From the NCBI GenBank assembly GCA_020431135.1, contig JAGQIT010000414.1:1-13610 (forward strand): a DNA stretch of 13,610 bases, in the 5' to 3' direction. Every line of letters begins with the position of its first letter. The first letter of the stretch is position 1. The DNA comes from Myxococcales bacterium. Lineage in GTDB: Bacteria > Myxococcota_A > Polyangia > Nannocystales > Nannocystaceae. Positions 7,344 through 13,610 of this stretch are shown here, piece by piece. Both the position numbers and the translations under genes were made by a program. The notes below the pieces were generated by a model. That model did no database searches. It was not told the DNA's origin and saw only the letters and a list, made by a program, of their open reading frames with translations.

Positions 7344-8244
7344 CCTCGCCTCCGCCGCCCGTCGCGTCCGTCGCGTCCGTCACCTCGTGGCCTCCCTGGC
7401 CGACGCGCCCCCTGGCCTCCTCCTCGCGCGCGCGCTGGAGCGCCGCGAAGTCCTCGGGGCGCAGGCGCTCGGGCCGGACCCGCGGATCGATCCCGGCGCG
7501 CTCGCACCAGCGGACGACCTCATCGCGGCCCGCGATCCCCCCAAGAGCGTTGGCGAGCACCTTGCGCCGGCGCTGGAAGGCGGCCTGGACGAGGCGCCGC
7601 AGCCCCTCCTCGTCCGCGACCTCGCCGCGGATCGTCGGCCGCGGATCGAGGCGGATCACCGTCGAGTCGACGCGCGGCCGCGGGACGAAGCAGGCCCGCG
7701 GCACCTGCGTGACCACCGAGATCCGCCGCGCCCGCGAGAGCATCACCGTCACCCCGCCGTAGGTCCGCGAGCCCGGCTCGGCGCAGAGGCGATCGGCGAC
7801 CTCCTTCTGGACCATGACGATCCACGGCCCGGTCTGGCGGTGGACGGCGAGGAGCGCGAAGAGCAGCGGCCCGGTGATCTGGTACGGGAGGTTGCCGACG
7901 ATCGTCGGCGGCGCGTCGAGCCCGGCGCCCGCGCCCGCGTAGTCGAAGCGGACCGCGTCGGCCTCGTGGAGGGAGAAATTCGGGTTGTCGCCGAGCTCCG
8001 CGCGGAGCACTCGGCACAGGTCGCGGTCGCGCTCGATCGCCCAGACCTCCGCGCCCGTCTCGAGGAGGGGCCCCGTCAGGCTGCCGAGCCCCGCGCCGAT
8101 CTCGACGACCCGCGTCCCCGGTCCGGCGCCGCTCGCAGCGGCGATCGCCCGATGGATCGACGGCTCGTGGAGGAAGTTCTGCCCCCAGCTGTGGCGGGCG
8201 GCGAGGCCGTAGCGACGGAGGAGCTCGGGCGCGGGGGCGATCAT
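7327..8244 (-). CDS. ksgA: 16S rRNA (adenine1518/1519-N6) dimethyltransferase
   Basis: 305 residues from the ATG at 8244 (KsgA/RsmA). It uses SAM to dimethylate two adjacent adenines in the 3' hairpin of 16S rRNA, a late 30S assembly checkpoint. Motifs: GQNFL at 21-25, the SAM-binding loop VEIGAGLGSLT at 47-57, IERD (71-74) after the second strand, EADAVRFD, and the catalytic NLPY at 119-122. The C-terminal helical domain contains CFVPRPRVDSTVIRL and FQRRRKVLANAL. The last ~35 residues are a non-family, Gly/Ala/Thr-rich tail encoded in part by a 9-base tandem repeat; it runs into the mutM start. ATGA overlap with the upstream tsaD stop indicates translational coupling. Confidence 0.96.
   Translation of the reverse strand: MIAPAPELLRRYGLAARHSWGQNFLHEPSIHRAIAAASGAGPGTRVVEIGAGLGSLTGPLLETGAEVWAIERDRDLCRVLRAELGDNPNFSLHEADAVRFDYAGAGAGLDAPPTIVGNLPYQITGPLLFALLAVHRQTGPWIVMVQKEVADRLCAEPGSRTYGGVTVMLSRARRISVVTQVPRACFVPRPRVDSTVIRLDPRPTIRGEVADEEGLRRLVQAAFQRRRKVLANALGGIAGRDEVVRWCERAGIDPRVRPERLRPEDFAALQRAREEEARGRVGQGGHEVTDATDATGGGGEGAGAP
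7349..7353 (-). promoter_or_regulatory. mutM Shine-Dalgarno site inside ksgA
   Basis: On the minus strand GGAGG stands five bases before the mutM GTG at 7343, within the last codons of ksgA. It fixes GTG 7343 as the start and gives PELPEVE as the mature N-terminus. Confidence 0.65.
7361..7378 (-). repeat. Two 9-base tandem units in the ksgA tail
   Basis: GTCGCGTCC occurs twice back to back on the plus strand and encodes the Thr-Asp-Ala repeat near the KsgA C-terminus. It lies in the poorly conserved tail just upstream of the mutM ribosome binding site. Confidence 0.5.
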
Positions 8245-9326
8245 CGGGGCACCAACCTCATCGTCGGGTCGTCGAGGGCGACGCTCGCGCGGACGTCGAC
8301 CTCCGGGGATGCGTCGGCGGCGAGCCTCGCGGCGGCCGCAGCGGCGATCATCGCCGCGTTGTCACCGCAGTAGCGCAGCGGCGGGGACACCACGGCGAAG
8401 CCCTCGGCCTCGCCGGCGGCCGCCATCGCAGCTCGCAAGGCGCGGTTCGCCGACACGCCGCCGACGACGTGGATCCGATCGCGTCCGACCTTCGTCCGCG
8501 CGCGCCTCGCCTTGGTCACCAGGACCTCGACAACCGCCGCCTGGAAGGAGGCGCAGAGATCGGCGAGCTCGGCACGCGACCGCGGCTGGCCGTTCTCCTC
8601 GATGTGGACGAGCACCGCCGTCTTCAGCCCCGAGAACGAGAACTCGAGGTTGTCGCGGCGCTGGAGCATCGCCCGCGGGAAGGCGATCGCCTCGGGGTCC
8701 CCCTCTGCCGCGAGGCGGTCGATCACCGGCCCGCCTGGATAGCCGAGCCCGAGCAGCTTGGAGACCTTGTCGTAGGCCTCGCCGACCGCGTCGTCGCGCG
8801 TCGCCCCGAGGATCCGGTAGTCGCCGAGGCCGCCGACGTCGACGAGCTCGCTGTGTCCGCCCGACACCAGGAGCGCGAGGTGTGGAACGAAGGGCGTCGC
8901 CGGACGCTCCGCGTCGCCGAGGAACGCCGAGAAGATGTGCCCCTCCATGTGGTGGACGCCGAAGAGCGGCAGGCCGGTCGCCGCCGCCAGGCCGCGCGCG
9001 ACCTGGACGCCGACGAGGAGCGCCCCGACGAGGCCGGGACCGTCGGTGACGGCGAGGGCGTCGAGCGCGTCGAAGCCGCGCAGCCCCGCCTCGTCGAGCG
9101 CCCGCTCGATCACCGGGATCACCGCGCTGAGATGATGGCGACTCGCCAGCTCCGGGACGATCCCGCCGAATTCCGCGTGCACGGCGATCTGCGAGGCGAC
9201 CACGCTCGAGCGCACCTCGAGCCCCTCGACGACGGCGCAGGCGGTCTCGTCGCAGGACGACTCGAGCGCGAGCACCCGCCGGGGGCGTCCGCGATCCTCA
9301 TGCGGGGCTGCAGCTGCGTTCGTCAC
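8241..9326 (-). CDS. tsaD: tRNA N6-adenosine threonylcarbamoyltransferase TsaD
   Basis: 361 residues from the GTG at 9326. TsaD, with TsaB and TsaE, transfers the threonylcarbamoyl group to A37 of ANN-decoding tRNAs (t6A). ASKHA-fold motifs: LALESSCDETA at 19-29; SSVVASQIAVHAEFGGIVPELASRHH; the metal-binding HHMEGH at 125-130 (H126 and H130); VSGGHSEL; the GYPGGPVIDRLA segment; and the C-terminal YCGDNAAMIA with the metal-binding Asp. The first 17 residues are an unconserved extension. An in-frame GTG at 9275 would give the usual short N-terminus, so the start is uncertain; neither GTG has a clear Shine-Dalgarno site. First gene of the tsaD-ksgA-mutM operon. Confidence 0.97.
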   Translation of the reverse strand: MTNAAAAPHEDRGRPRRVLALESSCDETACAVVEGLEVRSSVVASQIAVHAEFGGIVPELASRHHLSAVIPVIERALDEAGLRGFDALDALAVTDGPGLVGALLVGVQVARGLAAATGLPLFGVHHMEGHIFSAFLGDAERPATPFVPHLALLVSGGHSELVDVGGLGDYRILGATRDDAVGEAYDKVSKLLGLGYPGGPVIDRLAAEGDPEAIAFPRAMLQRRDNLEFSFSGLKTAVLVHIEENGQPRSRAELADLCASFQAAVVEVLVTKARRARTKVGRDRIHVVGGVSANRALRAAMAAAGEAEGFAVVSPPLRYCGDNAAMIAAAAAARLAADASPEVDVRASVALDDPTMRLVPR

Positions 9327-9365
9327 GGCGCGCTCGGCCGCGGGCGGGTCGCTGCGGCGAGGGGT

Positions 9366-9394
9366 GGCGTAGCGCGCATCGCCGGGGAGTTCAA
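9366..9394 (-). promoter_or_regulatory. Weak candidate promoter for the tsaD operon
   Basis: On the minus strand TTGAAC (9394-9389) and TACGCC (9371-9366) are separated by exactly 17 bases, about 40 bases upstream of the tsaD GTG. The -35 matches four of six consensus bases, the -10 only two. The 133-base gap between the DUF4388 gene and tsaD is the only place for an operon-specific promoter; I see no terminator in it. Confidence 0.25.
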
Positions 9395-9459
9395 GCCGTC
9401 AGCGCGCGGAGCGGGCGGGTCCGTCGAAGGTCCGAACCCTGCATTGCCGACCGCGGAGC

Positions 9460-12240
9460 CTAGGGCGCCTCGTCCTCATCGATGACCTCAGCCGGCGGCT
9501 CGATCCCGAGGAGCGCCTCGACCTCCTCGGGGTAGTAGACCCACGCTACGACCCCGCCGGCGGCGACCAAAAGAAGAAGCAGCAGGATCCAGCGCCCGGT
9601 CCGTGAGCCGCGGATAGCCGCGAGCTCGTCGGCGTCAAAGGGGTCGTCGCGACGCGCCGGCCTAGCGAACGCCGGTGGCAGCCCCTGCTCGACCGCGGCC
9701 TGCTGTGACGCCGCACCGAACGGGTACCCACCGCCTGCGGCCGGGCGCGGCGGCGGCGGGCCGAAGGGGTAGCTCGCCGACGTCGCCGCGCGAGGCGCTC
9801 CGGGGTTCAGCGGATAGCTCGCCGAAGAACCGGCGCTCAGCGGGTAGCTCGCCGACGTCGACGCGCTCGGTGCCCCCCCGCTCAGCGGATAGCTCGCCGA
9901 CGCCGACGCCTGCGGCGAGCCCCCGAGCGGGTAGCTCGCTGACGCCGACGCCTGCGGACCCACCCCGTCCAAGGACCGCGGGAGACCGAGGCGAGCCCCC
10001 GAAGCGGAGGGCCGCCCGTCCGCGAAGGCGCTGAGGCGGGAGAAGTCGCCGCTGCTCTCGGGCACCAGACGGAGATAGGCCGCGGACGCGCCGCCTCCTC
10101 CGTCCTCGTTCGCAGCTCGGCTCACCTGTGTGAGGCGCGCGACGTTGGTCACGACCTCAGCCTCGACGCCCGGCTGGAGCACCACCGACGGCCGCTCGAG
10201 CGCGACGCTCATCGCCTCCTGACGAGCAGCGGGTCCGACCGCGATCCCCTCGCTCTCGGGCCCGATCTCCCCCGTCGAGATCGCCCGCGTGAGACCACGC
10301 GGCGGCAGCACCAGACCCTCGATCGCCGGGACCTTCACCGGCCCGCGTGAATGCCTGCGCGCGCGCAGGAGCGGGAGGACCTTCGCGGCGTTGGAGCGGT
10401 CGTCGTCGGGCTCCTCGGAGGTGCCCGGCGCGTCCTCGTCGACCTCGCCGACGTCCTTGTCCTCGAACGAGGCCGCGAGCTCCTGACGCCAGGACGCCTC
10501 GCTCGACGCACCAGGCGCGGCCTCGGACGCGCCTTCGATCTCCTTCGAGGGTGCTCCTCCCGGCACTCCCGCTTGTTCCGCTTCGGCCACGTCGACGGCG
10601 ACCGCGTCCGTCCGCGGCGTCTCGGCGCTCTCGCCTCCTTCGCCTGCGTCCGCCCTGGCGACGTCGCCGACGTCCGTCGGCACCTCGATATCGGTCGAGT
10701 GCTCCTTCGCTACCTCCCCGACGATCGCCAAGCGCTCGCCCGCGGCGAGTTCAACGACGTCGTCGGCTAAAACCGCGTTCTTCGCCGCCTCCGGCCCCGG
10801 ATCAGACGGTCGCCCCTCAGCCGACGCCCCGCTGGCCACCTGCGCGAAGACCCGCCGCAGCCCGCTCGTCAGCTCCGCCTCATCCGGCTCCGTATCTCTC
10901 TTCGGCGCTCGCTCGACGGGCGCCGGCGTCACCCAGCGTCCTGCGCCGAGGCTCAAGCTCAAGCCCTGCTCTTTCGTGAGCTGCTCCCCACCCGAGATCG
11001 CCTCGCTGATCGCCTGACCGATCGACGACGCGTCGCCGTCCGCGCTCCGCTCGGGCGGCCGGAAGACGTAGCGCTCGGACTTCCCGACGACCCGACTGAG
11101 ACGGACAAGCCCGCCGGCGCCGTCCGCTTCGCCGCCCGCCCCCTCGTCCTCAGGGTGCTCTTCGGGGATCCCCGAGACCAGCGGCGCCTCCTCCTCGACC
11201 CCGGCGGAGGCGTCGAGGCCGGGAAAGGGCTCCGGCAGCGCCGGCAGCTCTGGCAGCGCCGAGTCGTCCCCGCTGACACCCAACCCCGCGCCGCCCCAGC
11301 GCGAGACGCTCTCCCGCCGCTCGATGAGGATCCCCTCGACCTTCAGGTTGCGCAGGGCCTCGAGCGCCAAGAGGAGATCGAGGCCGCTCTCCTCGACGAT
11401 GCTTCGGATCGTCTTGCCCCCATCGCAGCTCCGGATCAGCGCGAGCTGCTCGGCCGAGAGGGCCGCCCGCTTGCGCCCGAAGAGCTCGTGGTCGACCCAG
11501 AGGTGGGTGTCGAGCGGCGGCATCTCCTCGCACAGCCGCATCCACTCGTCGAGCTGGCGCAGGCACTCGCTGAGAAGGCGCTCGCTCGACCCCGAGATCA
11601 CCTCCGTGTGGAAGATCGGCCCGATGCTGAGCTCAAAGGCGCCGGACTCCGCCATCAGCAGGCGCAGCACCGCCTCCTCGCCCTCGAAGCGGCCGAAGAC
11701 CGCGTCGATGACCCGCCCCTCCTTGAACCACAGGGTCACGGGACCCGCCGGCGTCTCGACCCCCAAGGTCCCGCTCTCGCCGAGGCGCTCGACCAGGCGG
11801 AGGAGATCGATCGGCGTCATGTCGACGAGCTCGCCGCGGAGCTGGCGCGGGCCCTCGCCGGCGATCACCGCGTCGACCCGCCTTCGCAGGAGCGCGTGGC
11901 GCAGGCAGGCGCAGAGCGACGCTATCGTCACCCCGTCGCCGACGACGTCGTCGGCGAGGGCGAGCGCCTCGTTGCCCCCGGGGTCGGCGAGCATCACCAG
12001 GACGATCGACGTCCACTCCTCGGCCCCGCGGATCAGCTCGGCGAAGGCCTTGCTCGACATCCCGTCGGTGAAGCGGTTGGCGCTGACGATCGCGATCGGG
12101 AGCGCGTGATCGAGGAACCACAGCGCCTGCTCCGGCGACCCCGCCACGGTCACGCGGAACCCCGCGCGCCGCATGCCGACCTCTAGGGCCCGCCTCCGGC
12201 GGGGATCCTCGTCGACCAGAAGCAAACTCGACTCCGCCAT
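9460..12240 (-). CDS. Pseudo-receiver/PATAN (DUF4388) signalling protein with C-terminal membrane anchor
   Basis: 926 residues from the ATG at 12240; in-frame ATGs at 12321 and 12366 would add sequence outside the receiver fold. Domains: a CheY-like receiver fold at about 5-118, with acidic VDED at 9-12 but no phosphorylatable Asp at the end of strand 3 (PIAIVSANRF, 48-57) and no conserved Lys near position 100, hence a pseudo-receiver. A PATAN/DUF4388 domain follows at about 133-208 (LRGELVDMTPIDLLRLVERLG, then GTLGVE and FKEGRVIDAVFG). A small helical domain at 259-307 looks winged-helix-like. Then comes a ~550-residue disordered acidic, Ala/Pro/Ser-rich linker, SYPL repeats, a predicted membrane helix at about 884-901 (WILLLLLLVAAGG) and an acidic 25-residue tail. 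Arg before the helix predicts the bulk in the cytoplasm. DUF4388 proteins are common in Myxococcota signalling and motility proteins. A purine run GGGGGAG ends one base before the ATG, closer than ideal. Specific function unknown. Confidence 0.85.
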   Translation of the reverse strand: MAESSLLLVDEDPRRRRALEVGMRRAGFRVTVAGSPEQALWFLDHALPIAIVSANRFTDGMSSKAFAELIRGAEEWTSIVLVMLADPGGNEALALADDVVGDGVTIASLCACLRHALLRRRVDAVIAGEGPRQLRGELVDMTPIDLLRLVERLGESGTLGVETPAGPVTLWFKEGRVIDAVFGRFEGEEAVLRLLMAESGAFELSIGPIFHTEVISGSSERLLSECLRQLDEWMRLCEEMPPLDTHLWVDHELFGRKRAALSAEQLALIRSCDGGKTIRSIVEESGLDLLLALEALRNLKVEGILIERRESVSRWGGAGLGVSGDDSALPELPALPEPFPGLDASAGVEEEAPLVSGIPEEHPEDEGAGGEADGAGGLVRLSRVVGKSERYVFRPPERSADGDASSIGQAISEAISGGEQLTKEQGLSLSLGAGRWVTPAPVERAPKRDTEPDEAELTSGLRRVFAQVASGASAEGRPSDPGPEAAKNAVLADDVVELAAGERLAIVGEVAKEHSTDIEVPTDVGDVARADAGEGGESAETPRTDAVAVDVAEAEQAGVPGGAPSKEIEGASEAAPGASSEASWRQELAASFEDKDVGEVDEDAPGTSEEPDDDRSNAAKVLPLLRARRHSRGPVKVPAIEGLVLPPRGLTRAISTGEIGPESEGIAVGPAARQEAMSVALERPSVVLQPGVEAEVVTNVARLTQVSRAANEDGGGGASAAYLRLVPESSGDFSRLSAFADGRPSASGARLGLPRSLDGVGPQASASASYPLGGSPQASASASYPLSGGAPSASTSASYPLSAGSSASYPLNPGAPRAATSASYPFGPPPPRPAAGGGYPFGAASQQAAVEQGLPPAFARPARRDDPFDADELAAIRGSRTGRWILLLLLLVAAGGVVAWVYYPEEVEALLGIEPPAEVIDEDEAP
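9765..9955 (-). repeat. Degenerate tandem repeats encoding SxSASYPL units
   Basis: Five copies of a core encoding Ser-Ala-Ser-Tyr-Pro occur, with (G/A)TAGCTCGC on the plus strand starting near 9769, 9814, 9844, 9889 and 9931. Spacings are 45, 30, 45 and 42 bases, all multiples of three, so units of 10-15 residues stay in frame. A sixth, weaker unit (GGYPFG) follows toward the C-terminus. It lies just before the membrane helix. Confidence 0.75.
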
Positions 12241-12314
12241 GCTCCCCCGGTCAGCCGCCTCGGTACCGCCCCGAAGCGCGCCCCTTTGATGAGTCCGTGC
12301 CCATGCAGACACCT

Positions 12315-12330
12315 TCGTCATCTCTGACGA
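12315..12330. promoter_or_regulatory. Inverted repeat, possible operator
   Basis: TCGTCA and TGACGA flank a 4-base centre (TCTC) about 75 bases upstream of the DUF4388-protein ATG and 175 bases upstream of the rhomboid GTG. It is a plausible dimeric-regulator site in the divergent region; no regulator is identified. Confidence 0.3.
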
Positions 12331-12379
12331 GTCTCGGGCAGCCGCGCTGCGTTCCTCTAGCCACACACCGACGCACAGT

Positions 12380-12420
12380 CGAATCGAACTCTAGCAACCG
12401 CGAATCCAGGCGAGCAACCG
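12380..12420. repeat. Contiguous 20/21-bp direct repeat in the divergent control region
   Basis: Two units follow each other without a gap: CGAATC-N7-AGCAACCG (12380-12400) and CGAATC-N6-AGCAACCG (12401-12420). Both ends are identical while the middles differ. The AGCAACCG blocks are 20 bases apart, about two helical turns, as expected for a protein binding in tandem on one face of DNA. It lies between the DUF4388 gene (minus strand) and the rhomboid gene (plus strand). Confidence 0.55.
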
Positions 12421-12427
12421 AGCCAAA

Positions 12428-12441
12428 CGCCTATCTAGGCG
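12428..12441. promoter_or_regulatory. Inverted repeat, possible operator
   Basis: CGCCTA and TAGGCG flank a 2-base centre, eight bases past the tandem direct repeat and 64 bases before the rhomboid GTG. Candidate operator for the divergent genes; it could be incidental. Confidence 0.3.
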
Positions 12442-12466
12442 CATCTCCGCCCCTCCAGGCGGTCCC

Positions 12467-12497
12467 TTGGGACGCCGCCCACCACGGCTGGTACGCT
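12467..12497 (+). promoter_or_regulatory. Candidate promoter giving a leaderless rhomboid mRNA
   Basis: TTGGGA (12467-12472) and TACGCT (12492-12497) are 19 bases apart. The -10-like element ends seven bases before the GTG at 12505, which has no Shine-Dalgarno site. Transcription starting at the G of GTG would make a leaderless message. The hexamers are weak and the spacing long. Confidence 0.2.
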
Positions 12498-12504
12498 CTC
12501 GCCC

Positions 12505-13610
12505 GTGCCCGACCGCGGCGCTGAAGCAGGCGGAGCCCAGACCCGCGGTTGGAGACGGCGTGCCCGTGCGGCGCCCGTCACCAGCGGCATCATCATTCTT
12601 TGCGCGCTCGCCTTCGCCGCCACCCTCGCGTACACCGCGGCGATCGCGGAGGACCCCCTCTTTGCCCTCATCCGCTCGCTCTGGAGCATCGACAGCGACG
12701 CCGGTCTCGTCCAGCTCGGCGCCCTCGAGCTGACATCCGTCTGGCTCAAAGGACAGTGGTGGCGACTCGACACCGCGGCGCTCCTCCACGGCTCCTGGCT
12801 CCACCTCGTCCTGAACCTCAGCGCGCTCTGGTCGATCGGCGAGTGGCTCGAGCCAGCTATGGGCTCGCTGCGGACCGCGCTCCTCTTCCTGGTCTCGGCG
12901 CTCGGCGGCTCGCTCGCCTCCCTCGTCTGGTGCGAGGCGCCCGTCGTCGTCGGCGCCTCGGGGGGGATCCTCGGCCTCGCCGGCGCCCTCTGGATCGCCC
13001 GTGTCCGCGGACCCCAGAGTGTCCGCGACCGCCTCGACGACATCTCCGCCAACGCCCTCGCGGTGATGATCGGCCTCTGTCTCGGCCTCGGCCTCGTCGT
13101 CCCGGTCATCGCCCAAGCGGGCCATGTGGGCGGCCTCGTCGCGGGCTCACTCCTCGCCGCACACATCCTCATTCGAGGACCCATGCGGCTACTCGCGCTT
13201 CCGCTCCTCACCGCTCTCCTGGCTCTAGGCTTCTATCGCGGCGCTGAGCCAGTTGACCGGGCCAACTATCATCTCTTCCTCGGCTACGCGTACCTCGACC
13301 AGGACGATCCTACGGATGCTCTCGCGGCCTTCGAGTCGGCGCTCCGCATCACCCCGGGTGCACCCGAGACAGCCAACGCCGTGGCGTATCACCTAGCGCT
13401 CGCCGGACAGGCCCTCGATCGTGCGGACGCGCTCATCGATCAGGCGCTTGAGGCCGAACCTGAGAACCCCGACTTCCTCGACACCAAGGGCTGGATCGCC
13501 TGCAGACGCGGCGACACAGAGACCGGGATGCGTTGGCTCAAGCGAGCCGTCGACGTCACAACCCGGGACATCCCCGAGATCGAGGAGCACCTGGCGACAT
13601 GCGAGGGTGC
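12505..13610 (+). CDS. Rhomboid-family intramembrane serine protease with C-terminal TPRs, 3'-truncated
   Basis: 368 residues are visible from the GTG at 12505, the only usual start between the in-frame stop at 12436 and the first membrane helix; the frame is open at the window end. Rhomboids cleave membrane helices of substrate proteins within the bilayer. Hallmarks: the L1-loop WR (QWWRL), TM2 motif H95-x4-H100-x3-N104 (HGSWLHLVLN), catalytic Ser152 in GASGG (150-154), and catalytic His207 in AGHVGG. Seven hydrophobic segments are visible at about 29-50, 93-120, 121-143, 146-168, 181-203, 206-226 and 228-245, so a 6+1 topology is likely. From about 254, tetratricopeptide repeats follow (HLFLGYAYLDQDDPTDALAAFESAL; a second around 296-327; a third from about 328). 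With a seventh helix the TPRs would be outside the cytoplasm. Divergent from the DUF4388 membrane protein. Substrate unknown. Confidence 0.9.
   Translation, partial: MPDRGAEAGGAQTRGWRRRARAAPVTSGIIILCALAFAATLAYTAAIAEDPLFALIRSLWSIDSDAGLVQLGALELTSVWLKGQWWRLDTAALLHGSWLHLVLNLSALWSIGEWLEPAMGSLRTALLFLVSALGGSLASLVWCEAPVVVGASGGILGLAGALWIARVRGPQSVRDRLDDISANALAVMIGLCLGLGLVVPVIAQAGHVGGLVAGSLLAAHILIRGPMRLLALPLLTALLALGFYRGAEPVDRANYHLFLGYAYLDQDDPTDALAAFESALRITPGAPETANAVAYHLALAGQALDRADALIDQALEAEPENPDFLDTKGWIACRRGDTETGMRWLKRAVDVTTRDIPEIEEHLATCEG

Noticed and set aside
8309..9049. Arg/Pro-rich open frames opposite tsaD, and similar ones opposite the DUF4388 gene
   Set aside because: They are out-of-frame or antisense shadows of well-supported genes, with no motifs of their own.
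12241..12366. N-terminal extension of the DUF4388 protein to the ATG at 12366 or 12321
   Set aside because: The added residues are unlike a receiver domain, which normally begins within a few residues of the start, as it does from 12240. The extension would also cover the putative regulatory sequences.

Overview
This is a GC-rich bacterial chromosome segment (about 70% GC by eye). It carries housekeeping genes (tsaD, ksgA, mutM, an RNase HII) and lineage-flavoured signalling genes. The long protein with a receiver-like N-terminus plus a PATAN/DUF4388 domain, the low-complexity linkers and the extreme third-position GC suggest a Myxococcota/deltaproteobacterial-type organism. That assignment is an inference from gene style, not a search result.

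Layout. (1) 1-5553, plus strand: two consecutive dynamin-family GTPases. The first is cut by the window start inside its P-loop. The second carries a long TPR-like helical N-terminus. They are followed, with a 4-base GTGA overlap, by an RNase HII. (2) 5554-5650: a short convergent gap with inverted repeats. (3) 5651-6277, minus strand: an ECF-type sigma factor with no neighbouring anti-sigma gene. (4) 6486-9326, minus strand: a tightly overlapping operon transcribed tsaD > ksgA > mutM (tRNA t6A modification, 16S rRNA dimethylation, oxidised-base repair), with a candidate terminator after mutM. (5) 9460-12240, minus strand: a 926-aa pseudo-receiver/PATAN protein with a long disordered, repeat-bearing linker and a single C-terminal membrane helix. 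(6) 12241-12504: a divergent control region with a contiguous 20/21-bp tandem repeat and two inverted repeats. (7) 12505 to the window end, plus strand: a rhomboid intramembrane protease fused to TPRs, running off the window.

Most notable points. The RNase HII looks archaeal/eukaryotic-like in several motifs, has Glu in place of the fourth catalytic Asp (DEDE instead of DEDD), and ends in a beta-clamp-motif-like QLSLA. The MutM zinc finger has Asp in place of its last Cys. The second dynamin is a TPR fusion whose stop codon overlaps the RNase HII start. A rhomboid protease is divergently paired with a single-pass signalling protein whose membrane helix contains a Gly-Gly pair. I see no tRNA, rRNA, CRISPR array, insertion sequence or prophage gene. 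No intergenic gap exceeds 300 bases.
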